Shown in pieces: positions 1 to 9,036 of a stretch of DNA of 46,485 bases. This DNA comes from an uncultured Psychrobacter sp. Its GTDB lineage: Bacteria; Pseudomonadota; Gammaproteobacteria; Pseudomonadales; Moraxellaceae. Both the position numbers and the translations under genes were made by a program. The DNA lies in contig CAJXUF010000002.1 in the NCBI GenBank assembly GCA_913061175.1, positions 1 to 46,485 on the forward strand, in the 5' to 3' direction. The notes below the pieces were generated by a model, which had not been told where the DNA came from, did not search any database, and was given only the letters and a program-made list of their open reading frames with translations. Position 1 is the first letter of the stretch, and each line of letters starts with the position of its first letter.

Positions 1-46
1 TACACACTGCATATCGTCGGCAGCGTCAGATGTGTATAAGAGACAG
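1..46 (+). other. Illumina Nextera adapter/index remnant (not genomic)
   Basis: Positions 14-46 match the Nextera Read-1 adapter: the TCGTCGGCAGCGTC arm followed by the 19-base transposon mosaic end finishing in AAGAGACAG. Positions 6-13 read ACTGCATA, which is i5 index S506, and positions 1-5 (TACAC) are the end of the P5 primer. Genomic sequence therefore starts at 47. Reading through the adapter from a GTG at 32 gives the artefactual residues MYKRQ in front of NuoH. Confidence 0.97.
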
Positions 47-358
47 GGCATGAAGTTTGGTATGTTCTTTATTGGTGAGTATGTCAACGTTGTCTTGATT
101 TCTGCATTGATGACTTGCTTGTTCTTTGGCGGTTGGCTTGCGCCGTTCAATTTAGATATTCCATTTATTCCACCAGCTTTTTGGTTCATGATTAAAACGC
201 TGTTCTTTATGACCATGTTTGTTTTGGCTCGAGGCTCACTCATGCGTCCGCGTTATGATCAGGTGATGAACTTTGGCTGGAAAGTATGTCTGCCCGTAAC
301 CTTGATCAATTTGTTGATTACTGCTGCGGTCATTTTGATCTTTTCCCCAACGTTATAG
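47..358 (+). CDS. nuoH: NADH-quinone oxidoreductase subunit H, C-terminal fragment
   Basis: This is the last 103 codons of NuoH, the membrane subunit that connects the peripheral arm of complex I to the proton-pumping arm and helps form the quinone chamber. The sequence opens with [12 protein letters not shown], the conserved motif in the C-terminal third of NuoH, and continues through hydrophobic helices (around residues 10-30, 42-60 and 80-100 of the fragment). Roughly two thirds of the gene, including the start, is missing because the contig begins here, directly after adapter sequence. An apparent start at 32 lies inside the adapter and is not real. nuoI follows 55 bp later in the same direction. 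Confidence 0.95.
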   Translation, partial: GMKFGMFFIGEYVNVVLISALMTCLFFGGWLAPFNLDIPFIPPAFWFMIKTLFFMTMFVLARGSLMRPRYDQVMNFGWKVCLPVTLINLLITAAVILIFSPTL

Positions 359-413
359 TCATTACTAGCCATCACTGATGAACTAGGGTAAAGCTGATAA
401 GGATAATAATCCC

Positions 414-962
414 ATGTTTACTACCATAAAAAAGACCGTCATTGGTATATTTACCATTGTCCGCAGCATGTGGATGGTCAATAGTCATGCGCTCAGACCG
501 CGTGACACCATCCTTTATCCTGAAGAGCCGGTACCTGTACCGCCGCGTTTCCGTGGACGTATTGTCCTCACGCGTGATCCTGATGGAGACGAGCGCTGTG
601 TCGCTTGTAACTTGTGTGCGGTGGCATGTCCGGTAGGGTGTATCTCATTACAAAAAGCCGAGCGTGAAGATGGACGCTGGTATCCAGAGTTTTTCCGTAT
701 CAATTTCTCACGCTGTATCTTTTGTGGATTGTGTGAAGAAGCCTGTCCAACGACAGCGATTCAAATGACCCCAGATTTTGAGCTGGGTGAATATAAGCGC
801 CAAGACTTGGTCTATGAAAAAGAGCATTTGCTCATTTCAGGACCAGGTAAATACCCTGATTATAACTATTATCGTGTGACAGGTATGGCGGTAGCAGATA
901 AACCAAAAGGCGCAGCACAAAATGAGTCTGCACCGATTGATCTAAGGAGCTTGCTACCATGA
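414..962 (+). CDS. nuoI: NADH-quinone oxidoreductase subunit I
   Basis: NuoI is the ferredoxin-like subunit of complex I that carries clusters N6a and N6b and passes electrons towards NuoB and quinone on the cytoplasmic side. Two 4Fe-4S motifs are visible: C62, C65, C68, C72 and C101, C104, C107, C111, each with the last Cys followed by Pro. The length of 182 residues matches the family (about 180). The N-terminal hydrophobic stretch (residues 8-22) fits the membrane-associated helix of NuoI. The ATG follows an AAGGA ribosome-binding site about 10 bases upstream. The stop overlaps the nuoJ start in an ATGA junction, indicating translational coupling. Confidence 0.97.
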   Translation: MFTTIKKTVIGIFTIVRSMWMVNSHALRPRDTILYPEEPVPVPPRFRGRIVLTRDPDGDERCVACNLCAVACPVGCISLQKAEREDGRWYPEFFRINFSRCIFCGLCEEACPTTAIQMTPDFELGEYKRQDLVYEKEHLLISGPGKYPDYNYYRVTGMAVADKPKGAAQNESAPIDLRSLLP

Positions 963-1702
963 TGAATATTTTGAACCATCCTGAACTGGCTGGGTTTTAT
1001 TCGCTTGCAGCAGTGGCAATATTTGCCAGTCTGCGCGTAGTGACTCAGGCCAATCCAGTGCATGCTATCTTATCGATGATTGTATCGTTGCTGGCAATTG
1101 CTGGGATATTTTTTGTATTAGGAGCGCCGTTTGCAGGAGCATTAGAGATTGTTGTTTATGCTGGTGCCATTATGGTGCTATTCGTCTTTGTCATTATGAT
1201 GCTTAACTTGGGCATGAGTAATGACGAGCGAGAAGAACGTTGGCTCGATGCAGGCACTTGGGCGATACCGACAGGATTGACGATAATCATTGCCGTTGTG
1301 CTCTATGCGATGATTGGTCTCAATCATGATGAAGCTGTCATGATGGGTGGCACGACTATCTCTGCCAAAGCAGTCGGTACGGTGTTATTTACCAAATACA
1401 TTATGCTGGTTGAAGTAGCAGCATTGCTATTATTGGCAGCCTTGGTCGCCGCTTATCATTTAGGTAAAGAGACAGTCGACGATGAGGTCATCGGTAACGA
1501 TAGCCAAAATTTTAAGCCAAGCGTAGGCAGTATCAAGCAATACGACAATGATAGTACGCTTACACAGCATGACGGCGTAGAAATGGCTAAGCCTTACGAA
1601 TATAAAGATGTTGATCCGCATGACTATGTAGGTATGAAGGTAGGCACGAGGGCAGGTAGTCAAGTAGGTGCGAATAAAGTTACGCGCAAGGAGTCAGACT
1701 AA
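959..1702 (+). CDS. nuoJ: NADH-quinone oxidoreductase subunit J, long C-terminal tail
   Basis: NuoJ is a small membrane subunit of the proton-translocating arm of complex I. The first 168 residues hold the expected hydrophobic helices, including the conserved [21 protein letters not shown] region (61-81), where a distorted helix sits in the Escherichia coli structure. Residues 170-247 form a hydrophilic, charged tail rich in D, K and Y that the 184-residue E. coli protein lacks. The gene starts inside the nuoI stop (ATGA); a second ATG directly follows and could also be used. It ends in a TAATG overlap with nuoK. The tail is in frame and uninterrupted, so it is probably real and typical of this lineage. 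Confidence 0.95.
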   Translation: MMNILNHPELAGFYSLAAVAIFASLRVVTQANPVHAILSMIVSLLAIAGIFFVLGAPFAGALEIVVYAGAIMVLFVFVIMMLNLGMSNDEREERWLDAGTWAIPTGLTIIIAVVLYAMIGLNHDEAVMMGGTTISAKAVGTVLFTKYIMLVEVAALLLLAALVAAYHLGKETVDDEVIGNDSQNFKPSVGSIKQYDNDSTLTQHDGVEMAKPYEYKDVDPHDYVGMKVGTRAGSQVGANKVTRKESD

Positions 1703-2109
1703 TGGTACTAGCAGCAAGCGTGGCACAAGATGTGTCAAACGTGCCGTTTGCCCATGAGGTGGCAGGCTTAGTACAGCCAGTTGCTGAGGCGCAAAATGTA
1801 CTGGGTATGATACCCATGAGCCATGGACTGATTTTGGCAGGTATTTTATTTGCTATCGGGCTGTGCGGGGTTATGGTACGACGTAACTTCCTATTTATGC
1901 TAATGAGTCTTGAGATCATGATGAATGCGGCAGCATTGGCATTTGTAGTAGCAGGTAGTCGCTGGGTCGATCCAGACGGACAGATTATGTTTATCTTTAT
2001 TTTGACCTTGGCTGCGGCTGAAGCGTCAATTGGTCTGGCAATATTATTGCGTTTTTATCATCAGCGTGGGCATCTCGATGTCGATAGCGCCAATGAGATG
2101 AAAGGATGA
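1702..2109 (+). CDS. nuoK: NADH-quinone oxidoreductase subunit K, N-terminally extended
   Basis: NuoK is a three-helix, MrpC-like subunit of the proton-pumping arm of complex I. From M36 onward the protein aligns over its whole length with the 100-residue E. coli NuoK. It retains the two buried glutamates in SLEIMMN (E71) and AAEASIG (E107), equivalent to E36 and E72. The extra 35 N-terminal residues are unusual. The start at 1702 is supported by an AAGGAG ribosome-binding site at 1688-1693, 8 bases upstream, and by the TAATG overlap with nuoJ. The alternative ATG at 1807 has no clear site. A spacing of 4 bp separates it from nuoL. Confidence 0.95.
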   Translation: MVLAASVAQDVSNVPFAHEVAGLVQPVAEAQNVLGMIPMSHGLILAGILFAIGLCGVMVRRNFLFMLMSLEIMMNAAALAFVVAGSRWVDPDGQIMFIFILTLAAAEASIGLAILLRFYHQRGHLDVDSANEMKG

Positions 2110-2113
2110 TGTC

Positions 2114-3988
2114 ATGAGTTTATTACCATTAACCTTTATATTCCCGCTCATTGGCTTTTTGATTTTAGCCTTTATGCGCGACAAATTATCAGAGACGGTC
2201 GCAGCGATTGTTGGCGTAGGTAGCATGCTGTTATCAGCATTATGTACGCTAGTGGTTAGCTATACCTTTTTGACCACCAATCCAGCTGGAACGGTAATTG
2301 AGGTTCCGCTATGGACGTGGTTCCAAGTTGGCGATTTTGCGCCACATTTCGGTTTGAGCTTTGATGGTTTGGCATTGACCATGACTGGTGTCATTACTGG
2401 GATTGGCTTTCTGATTCATCTGTTTGCCTCTTGGTATATGAAAGGCGACACTGGCTTTGCTCGTTTCTTTAGCTATATGAATTTGTTTGTGGCCAGTATG
2501 TTATTACTGGTACTCGCAGATGATTTGTTCTTGCTTTATCTCGGTTGGGAAGGCGTGGGTATCTGTTCGTATCTATTGATTGGTTATTATTACCACGATA
2601 GAGCCAACGGCCGTGCCGCGATGAAAGCCTTTACCGTTACTCGTGTCGGTGATGTGTTCTTAGCCTTCGGTTTGTTTTTATTATTCCGCGAATTCGGTAC
2701 GCTTAATATTCAAGAAATTATTACGCGTGCGCCAGAAGTATTCGATGTGAATAACCCAACGATGATGCTTACCACCATGATGTTGGTTGGCGGCGCGATG
2801 GGTAAATCAGCCCAGTTGCCACTACATACATGGCTTGCTGATGCGATGGCAGGTCCGACACCAGTATCGGCATTGATTCACGCTGCAACGATGGTTACAG
2901 CAGGTGTTTATTTAATCGCCCGTCTACATCCATTGTTTGAGCTGACCCCAGGTATCTTGTTGTATTGGGTTGGCGGCGTAGGGGCATTGACGTTGGTCGT
3001 TGCTGGATTCTGTGCACTCGCGCAAACAGACATCAAGCGTATCCTTGCTTATTCGACCATGAGTCAAATTGGCTATATGTTTTTAGCATTGGGCGTGGGC
3101 GCATGGCAAGGGGCTATTTTTCATCTGATGACGCATGCTTTCTTTAAAGCATTGCTGTTCTTATCATCAGGGGCGGTCATCCTTGCGGTACATCATGAGC
3201 AAGACATCTTTAAGATGGGCGGTCTGCGCAAAAAGATCCCATTGGTATTTTGGTGTTATATCATCGGTGGCGGTGCACTTGCTGCGATACCTTGGGTTAC
3301 CGTTGGTTTTTATTCTAAAGAAGCGATTCTTTGGGAAACTTATGCCACAGGTCACTTAGTACTATTCTATATGGGTGTATTCGGTGCATTCTTAACCGCG
3401 ATTTATACATTCCGTATGATTTGGATCATATTCTTTGGTGAAGAAAAAACCCATGCCCATAAGCTATCAGGGGTGTCGTACTGGTTACCTTTGACGGTGT
3501 TACTCGTGCTATCTACCGCTGTTGGTGCTTGGATTACGCCGCCATTAGACGGTGTGTTGCCAGAGAGCGTTGGCCATCTATTAGAAGTTGCTGGTCAAGC
3601 ACATGCTAAGCACACCGCAGAGTATATCGCGATGGGTGCCATGGCAGCAGGTTTGATATTGGCAGCACTATTGTATGTCGTTAACAAAGGTCGCTTGCTC
3701 ACCAGCTTTAAACGCTCACGTATTGGTGGGGCACTATATCACTGGTGCTACCATGGCCTAGGCTTCGACGCGCTATATGATGTAATTTTTGTAAAACCCT
3801 TTTTATTCATCGGCCGCTTATTAAAAGCCGACCCTATCGATAAAACGTGGTTGCTGTTACCTAAGCTGGCCTCAGCAGGTAATAAAGTATTGTCTGCGAC
3901 GCAAACAGGGTCTCTTCGAGGTTATGCCACAAGCTTTGGCTTGGGTATGGCTGTATTGCTGGTGCTGGTAATGATGACGGTGGTGTAA
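2114..3988 (+). CDS. nuoL: NADH-quinone oxidoreductase subunit L
   Basis: NuoL is the distal antiporter-like subunit of complex I, carrying one proton channel and the long lateral helix. At 624 residues it is close to the E. coli length of 613. The channel glutamate is seen in YLGWEGVG (E146) and the paired lysine in GAMGKSAQLPLHTW (K231). The C-terminal third, with hydrophobic stretches near 500-525 and 605-624, fits the lateral helix and its anchor. The start lies 4 bp after nuoK, with AAAGGA about 8 bases upstream. nuoM follows after 3 bp. Confidence 0.97.
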   Translation: MSLLPLTFIFPLIGFLILAFMRDKLSETVAAIVGVGSMLLSALCTLVVSYTFLTTNPAGTVIEVPLWTWFQVGDFAPHFGLSFDGLALTMTGVITGIGFLIHLFASWYMKGDTGFARFFSYMNLFVASMLLLVLADDLFLLYLGWEGVGICSYLLIGYYYHDRANGRAAMKAFTVTRVGDVFLAFGLFLLFREFGTLNIQEIITRAPEVFDVNNPTMMLTTMMLVGGAMGKSAQLPLHTWLADAMAGPTPVSALIHAATMVTAGVYLIARLHPLFELTPGILLYWVGGVGALTLVVAGFCALAQTDIKRILAYSTMSQIGYMFLALGVGAWQGAIFHLMTHAFFKALLFLSSGAVILAVHHEQDIFKMGGLRKKIPLVFWCYIIGGGALAAIPWVTVGFYSKEAILWETYATGHLVLFYMGVFGAFLTAIYTFRMIWIIFFGEEKTHAHKLSGVSYWLPLTVLLVLSTAVGAWITPPLDGVLPESVGHLLEVAGQAHAKHTAEYIAMGAMAAGLILAALLYVVNKGRLLTSFKRSRIGGALYHWCYHGLGFDALYDVIFVKPFLFIGRLLKADPIDKTWLLLPKLASAGNKVLSATQTGSLRGYATSFGLGMAVLLVLVMMTVV

Positions 3989-3991
3989 AAG

Positions 3992-5617
3992 ATGATTGAG
4001 TTACAACAAACGTGGATGCTACCAGCATTAATTGCAATTCCTTTTATTGCAGGATTGCTATGCTGGGTAGTAGAGCGATTTAATAAACGTCTGCCGCGCT
4101 GGATTGCCTTGATCGGTATGATGTTGACCTTTGCTTTGTCATTAGTACTTTGGCAGCAAGGTGATTTTAGCGGTATGAGTCAGCAGGTCATTGCACCAGA
4201 TGCTGCAGTGCCTTGGGTAGCAGAATTTAGTGTGCCATGGATACCAAGTTTTGGTATTAGCTTTCACTTAGCGCTAGATGGTTTGTCATTGATGATGGTG
4301 GCCCTAACAGGGTTGCTTGGTGTGGCAGCCGTTGCTTGTTCGTGGAATGAGATTCAGCGCCGCGTTGGCTTTTTCCACCTGAACTTGCTATGGAGTTTGG
4401 GCGGCGTTATTGGTGTTTTCTTAGCCATTGATCTGTTCTTATTCTTCTTCTTTTGGGAGATGATGCTGGTTCCTATCTATTTCTTGATCGCGATTTGGGG
4501 TCATGACGTTGTAGGCAAAACCAAAGAATACGCGGCCACCAAGTTCTTTATCTATACCCAAGCGTCTGGGCTTATCATGCTCATCGGCATTTTGGTATTG
4601 GTCATTATCAGCTACGCCCAAAAAGGGGTAGTAAGCTTTAACTATAATGACTTGCTCGGTACGTCACTTGGCGGCTGGGAATATCCAATCATGCTGTGCT
4701 TCTTCATTGGTTTTGCGGTGAAGTTGCCAATCATTCCTTTCCACGGCTGGTTGCCAGACGCGCATGCGCAGGCACCAACAGCAGGTTCGGTGGATTTGGC
4801 AGGTGTTTTGATTAAAACTGCTGCATATGGTTTGATTCGTTTTGTTTTGCCGCTCTTTCCAGCAGCTTCACAAGAGTTTGCGCCGATAGCAATCACCCTA
4901 GGTACAATTGGTATCTTCTATGGTGCATGGCTTGCGTTTATGCAGACCGACATGAAGCGTTTGCTGGCGTATACCAGTATCTCGCACATGGGTTTTGTGG
5001 TACTGGCAATCTACGCTGGTACATTACTCAGCTTGCAAGGTCTGATGATTCAGATGCTTGCTCATGGCTTGAGTTCAGCCGCACTATTCATCATGGCAGG
5101 ACAGCTATATGAGCGTCTGCATACACGCGATTTGACCTTGATGGGTGGTATGTGGGGACAGTTCCGTTACTACGCACCGATACTGATGTTCTTCTGTGCC
5201 GCGCTGCTAGGTATTCCTGGTACGGGTAACTTCATTGGCGAGTTCATGATTTTGTTTGGCTCATTTGCTCAGTATCCAGTGTTTGTGGTTTTTGCGACAT
5301 TCAGTTTGGTATTAGCAGGTCTTTACTCGCTCATTTTGATTCATCGCGCACTATTTGGTGAAAATAACATCGCCGCATTGGCAGAGCGAGAGACTAAGTC
5401 ACATGGCTTACCTGCACGTAAACTAAAAGATTTGGGCAAGCGCGAGCTGTCATTACTACTGATGCTAGCTGCAGGTTTGGTATGGCTCGGACTGTACCCA
5501 CAGCCGTTCCTTGATACCTCAAGTCACGCAATGCAGTGGATCAATAACGCATATATATACAGTCAAGTGACACAGGTAGATGCGTCGCAGCTGCTTGATG
5601 TAATGGAGGCACGTTAA
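3992..5617 (+). CDS. nuoM: NADH-quinone oxidoreductase subunit M
   Basis: NuoM is the middle antiporter-like subunit of complex I. The channel glutamate lies in FFFFWEMMLVPIYF (E156) and the conserved lysine in GFAVKLPIIPFHGWLPDAH (K244). At 541 residues it is about 30 longer than the E. coli protein. Part of the difference is a charged C-terminal end after the last membrane helix. It is tightly packed between nuoL (3 bp) and nuoN (3 bp), as expected for a single nuo transcript. Confidence 0.97.
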   Translation: MIELQQTWMLPALIAIPFIAGLLCWVVERFNKRLPRWIALIGMMLTFALSLVLWQQGDFSGMSQQVIAPDAAVPWVAEFSVPWIPSFGISFHLALDGLSLMMVALTGLLGVAAVACSWNEIQRRVGFFHLNLLWSLGGVIGVFLAIDLFLFFFFWEMMLVPIYFLIAIWGHDVVGKTKEYAATKFFIYTQASGLIMLIGILVLVIISYAQKGVVSFNYNDLLGTSLGGWEYPIMLCFFIGFAVKLPIIPFHGWLPDAHAQAPTAGSVDLAGVLIKTAAYGLIRFVLPLFPAASQEFAPIAITLGTIGIFYGAWLAFMQTDMKRLLAYTSISHMGFVVLAIYAGTLLSLQGLMIQMLAHGLSSAALFIMAGQLYERLHTRDLTLMGGMWGQFRYYAPILMFFCAALLGIPGTGNFIGEFMILFGSFAQYPVFVVFATFSLVLAGLYSLILIHRALFGENNIAALAERETKSHGLPARKLKDLGKRELSLLLMLAAGLVWLGLYPQPFLDTSSHAMQWINNAYIYSQVTQVDASQLLDVMEAR

Positions 5618-5620
5618 GTC

Positions 5621-7099
5621 ATGAATGATATTATGATGAATGATTTGATAGGATTGTTGCCTTACGCGCCGATTATCGCCGTAGTGATTACGGTACTGAC
5701 GGTTATGATCGCGATTACCTTTAAACGCTCGCACATGGTCACTGGTACGATTACAGTGGCAGGCTTAAACATTGGTTTATTCACCCTTATCGGTCAGATG
5801 ATCGGTGTGATTGACAGCGGATCTATCGCGCCAAACGCTGAGCAGTTATTTGTTATTGATAACTTTGCTCAGTTTAATATGGTGGTGATTTTTATCTGTG
5901 CCTTGGCTTGTTGTACGCTGTCTTATGCGTATTTAGCTAACCTAAAAGACAATAAAGAAGAGCTGTATTTGCTCATGCTGCTATCGACCATTGGTGCATT
6001 ACTAATGGTAAGCGCGCAGCATATGGCGTCATTCTTTATGAGCTTAGAGATGCTGTCAGTACCGTTATATGGTTTGCTTGCTTATACTTATATGCGCAAC
6101 CAGTCGCTTGAGTCGGGATTGAAGTATTTGGTATTGTCGGCGACTGCATCAGCGACGTTACTAATGGGTATGGCCTTTATCTATGCAGAAGTAGGCTCAC
6201 TAGCGTTTAAGCCAATCAGCATGGTACTAGGCAATATCTTTGAGTCGCCACTACTGATATTGGGCGCGGCAATGATGATGTTTGGTATCGCCTTTAAACT
6301 ATCGGCTGCTCCTTTCCATATGTGGACGCCAGATGTTTATGAAGGTGCACCAGCGCCTATCGCTACCTTTTTAGCATCAGTATCAAAAGTGGCGATGATG
6401 GCACTGGCAGTGCGTTTCTTAATCGATACTGCTTTGCTGGCATTGCCATCAGTGCAGATGCTATTGATGGTCATGGCAACATTATCTATCTTGGTAGGTA
6501 ACTTGTTGGCAGTACGTCAAACTAGCCTGAAACGTCTACTCGGTTACTCATCTATTGCCCATATGGGTTATGTGATGATCGTGATTGTCAGCATTGGCTC
6601 TGCCGCTGATAGTATCTCTAGTATGTATATGGCAGTCTATGCCTTTACCTCTATCGGTGCATTTGGTGTAGTGACGCTAATGTCGAGTCCGTATCGCTTA
6701 TCTGGTGAAGCCGATGAGTTGACGCATTATCAAGGGCTATTCTGGCGTCGTCCAGTATTGACCGCTGTCATGACAATCATGATGTTGTCATTGGCTGGTA
6801 TTCCGTTGACGGCAGGCTTTATCACCAAGCTATTTGCTATCTTAGCTGCTGTACAAGGCACCAACTGGTTCTTGGCTGCGATGATTATCTTGGGTAGTGC
6901 GATTGGTCTATTCTATTACTTACGTGTGTTACTCACGCTGTTCAAACGTCCTAAGCAGTTCATCGAGTTTGACGTGTCTGGGCAGTGGGGTATTCGTACC
7001 GGTGGTATTATGGTCATTGCTGTGACGGCGATTATTCTATTCTTTGGTATCTTGCCAAATAGTATGATTGAGTGGGCAAGTTTGGCTCGCATTTGGTAG
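5621..7099 (+). CDS. nuoN: NADH-quinone oxidoreductase subunit N
   Basis: NuoN is the antiporter-like subunit closest to the quinone-binding part of complex I. The channel glutamate is in SLEMLSVPLYGL (E143) and the lysine in GIAFKLSAAPFHMW (K226). The length of 492 residues agrees with the E. coli protein (485). A GGAGG ribosome-binding site at 5605-5609 lies inside the end of nuoM, 11 bases before the ATG. This is the last gene of the operon; a strong intrinsic terminator follows about 60 bp downstream. Confidence 0.97.
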   Translation: MNDIMMNDLIGLLPYAPIIAVVITVLTVMIAITFKRSHMVTGTITVAGLNIGLFTLIGQMIGVIDSGSIAPNAEQLFVIDNFAQFNMVVIFICALACCTLSYAYLANLKDNKEELYLLMLLSTIGALLMVSAQHMASFFMSLEMLSVPLYGLLAYTYMRNQSLESGLKYLVLSATASATLLMGMAFIYAEVGSLAFKPISMVLGNIFESPLLILGAAMMMFGIAFKLSAAPFHMWTPDVYEGAPAPIATFLASVSKVAMMALAVRFLIDTALLALPSVQMLLMVMATLSILVGNLLAVRQTSLKRLLGYSSIAHMGYVMIVIVSIGSAADSISSMYMAVYAFTSIGAFGVVTLMSSPYRLSGEADELTHYQGLFWRRPVLTAVMTIMMLSLAGIPLTAGFITKLFAILAAVQGTNWFLAAMIILGSAIGLFYYLRVLLTLFKRPKQFIEFDVSGQWGIRTGGIMVIAVTAIILFFGILPNSMIEWASLARIW

Positions 7100-7156
7100 T
7101 GTCGCTGAGTTAATACGGCAGATAAGTCGCTGCGATCTATCTGTTGTTACGGTTAA

Positions 7157-7205
7157 AAAACCAAGATGCGCCAGCTTTATGATAAGCTTGGCGCATCTTT
7201 TTTTA
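7157..7205 (+). terminator. Rho-independent terminator of the nuo operon
   Basis: An inverted repeat (arms 7163-7177 and 7184-7198, AAGATGCGCC core, one bulged A) is followed by a run of T residues. It lies directly downstream of nuoN and ends the nuo transcript. Confidence 0.9.
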
Positions 7206-7293
7206 TGCTTACCTTTTTGGCATTTATCTTCTTTTGCCTATCAAAGATATCTTATAAAAATACAGTTTAATAAAGTATAAGTGACGAATAATT

Positions 7294-8121
7294 ATGAGTG
7301 ATAATATTCAAACCGTAACGGTGCTCAGTAAAACCACATGGACGCCAAATTTATTTAGCTTTACCGTCAGCCGTCCCGATAGTTTTAAGTTTACAGCGGG
7401 GCAGTTTGTACGTTTAGGCGTCAATCCCAGTCAATTAAAATATTATCAACAGACTGATGCAAGTGATGAAACTGCTGATGCCGCATTGAATGAAGATGTT
7501 TTTCGCGCGTATTCGATAGTCTCTTCGCCCTTTGATGAGGTGATAGAGTTCTTCTCTATCGTAATTCCTGACGGTGCATTTACCTCGCAATTGCAGCACT
7601 TACAAGTGGGCGATGAGCTACTGCTTAATACCATGCCATTTGGGTTTTTGACGTTAGCACGTTACCAAAAACCATTGCCAAAAGACTTATGGCTGCTAGC
7701 AACAGGCACTGGCTTAGCACCGTTTTTGTCAATGCTACAAGATTTAAAGACATGGGAAGATTACGAGCACATTGTATTGGCTTATAGTGCCCGTTCGATA
7801 GAAGAACTTGCTTACGTTGAGAAAATCGAAAGCCTACAGGAAGACTTCGGCACGCTGGTTGATAATCCAGCAAAGCTTATCTTTATCCCAATCGTCACTC
7901 GTGAGCCTGTCGAAGGTGCATTGTCAGAGCGTCTGCCAAAACTACTGCTAGACGGCACGTTGCAAGAGCGTGCGGGTATCGCATTAGATATTGATACTAC
8001 GCATGTTATGCTATGTGGCAACCCAGATATGGTAGAAGATACCAAAGAGGCATTAAAGACATTGGGACTTGTAATGAATCGCCGCGGTGAGGGCAATATT
8101 GCCGTAGAGAACTACTGGTAG
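7294..8121 (+). CDS. fpr: Ferredoxin/flavodoxin--NADP+ reductase
   Basis: This cytoplasmic FAD enzyme moves electrons between NADP(H) and ferredoxin or flavodoxin. An N-terminal FAD-binding barrel contains FTAGQFVRLG (33-42) and the flavin-binding RAYSIVSSP (71-79). An NADP-binding domain follows, with ATGTGLAPF (136-144) and the CGNPDMV motif. The protein ends in NYW, like the E. coli Fpr ending HYW, whose terminal aromatic stacks on FAD. At 275 residues it is somewhat longer than E. coli Fpr (248), mainly through an insert around residues 48-70. It is a separate transcription unit after the nuo terminator and has its own bidirectional terminator. Confidence 0.93.
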   Translation: MSDNIQTVTVLSKTTWTPNLFSFTVSRPDSFKFTAGQFVRLGVNPSQLKYYQQTDASDETADAALNEDVFRAYSIVSSPFDEVIEFFSIVIPDGAFTSQLQHLQVGDELLLNTMPFGFLTLARYQKPLPKDLWLLATGTGLAPFLSMLQDLKTWEDYEHIVLAYSARSIEELAYVEKIESLQEDFGTLVDNPAKLIFIPIVTREPVEGALSERLPKLLLDGTLQERAGIALDIDTTHVMLCGNPDMVEDTKEALKTLGLVMNRRGEGNIAVENYW

Positions 8122-8134
8122 TTATCGACTTTAA

Positions 8135-8188
8135 TAAAAAAACGCTGCATCTATAAGGCCAATAACCTCTAAGATGCAGCGTTTTTTT
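8135..8188 (+). terminator. Bidirectional terminator between fpr and a convergent gene
   Basis: Perfect 12-bp arms (8141-8152 and 8172-8183, AACGCTGCATCT core) are flanked by an A run on the left and a T run on the right. The hairpin can therefore stop transcripts from both fpr (+) and the convergent hypothetical gene (-). Confidence 0.9.
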
Positions 8189-8229
8189 ATGGGATGAACC
8201 ATTGTCTTATGCGATAAAGCATTAGCGAC

Positions 8230-9009
8230 TTACTCTTGGCTTGGCTCAGTCGCATCATCTACAGGGTTAATAGGGCCTTGCATTAATTCAGGATCATCAT
8301 CATCACCGATGATATCTTCGTTACTGCTGGCCGCCAGTAAATCACGATAGTTAATTTGAGCCTTCAAAATCATTTGCTCTTCTTCTAGCTCACCATAATT
8401 TATCTGTACCTTATGCAAGGTACTCATGATTTTCTTGTTGTTTTTTAACCAACGATGGATATCGAGATAAATCACTTCGTCTTTTGCGCGAGCAATATTG
8501 ACGTACGACAGAATAAAGCCTAAAGGGTCTTTTTTGAGGACGCTATGATAAAACCAAATCGCCAGTTTGACGCCTTGGCGTTTCACGAAAGATTCGCAGC
8601 GCAGATTTAATATATCGGTATAAGTTTGCTGACCAAATACAAAGCGCTGCACATTGCGGTCGAGCTGAACGTGAACTAAGCGAAAGTTACTTGCCACCTC
8701 AGCATAGATGCCGCCTGCATTGACAGTGCAGTATAAACGAAACCAATCCTCATGCATCTCGACGCGTAGCTCTAAAATGGCTTTTACATTGTCGGTGACG
8801 AATTTTTGTAGTGCATCGTTAACGTAAGTCTGTGCCACTGGTAATGACAACTCATCTTCGAACTTGTCCGTCGTCTTATTATAGATATCTTTAACCGATT
8901 GGGCGATACGCTCCCAACCACTGCCGAATGACTCGTCAAAACGATAGCCAATACTCTCGAAGAACTCATCAAAATTGTCTGAATTATTCACGTTATCAAA
9001 GTCACTCAA
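8230..9009 (-). CDS. Conserved hypothetical acidic protein
   Basis: I do not recognise a named family. From the chosen start the product is about 259 residues, soluble, with no signal peptide or membrane helix. It has a mixed alpha/beta central part (about 60-200) and a very acidic, low-complexity C-terminal end (DDDDPE and following). The longest frame opens with an ATG at 9036, but that codon has no ribosome-binding site and its first residues are basic. A TTG at 9009 has AAGGA 7 bases upstream, which makes it the better start; the protein would then begin MSDFDNVNN. It is convergent with fpr and shares its terminator. Confidence 0.75.
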   Translation of the reverse strand: MSDFDNVNNSDNFDEFFESIGYRFDESFGSGWERIAQSVKDIYNKTTDKFEDELSLPVAQTYVNDALQKFVTDNVKAILELRVEMHEDWFRLYCTVNAGGIYAEVASNFRLVHVQLDRNVQRFVFGQQTYTDILNLRCESFVKRQGVKLAIWFYHSVLKKDPLGFILSYVNIARAKDEVIYLDIHRWLKNNKKIMSTLHKVQINYGELEEEQMILKAQINYRDLLAASSNEDIIGDDDDPELMQGPINPVDDATEPSQE

Positions 9010-9036
9010 ACTTATTATCCTTATAGGGCGCGTCAT

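Noticed and set aside
32-46. Start codon and first five residues of an apparent NuoH protein
   Set aside because: They are translated from the Nextera adapter; the genomic sequence begins at 47, inside nuoH.
7068-7280. Open frame overlapping the end of nuoN and the terminator
   Set aside because: It runs through the nuo terminator hairpin in a different frame and has no leader.
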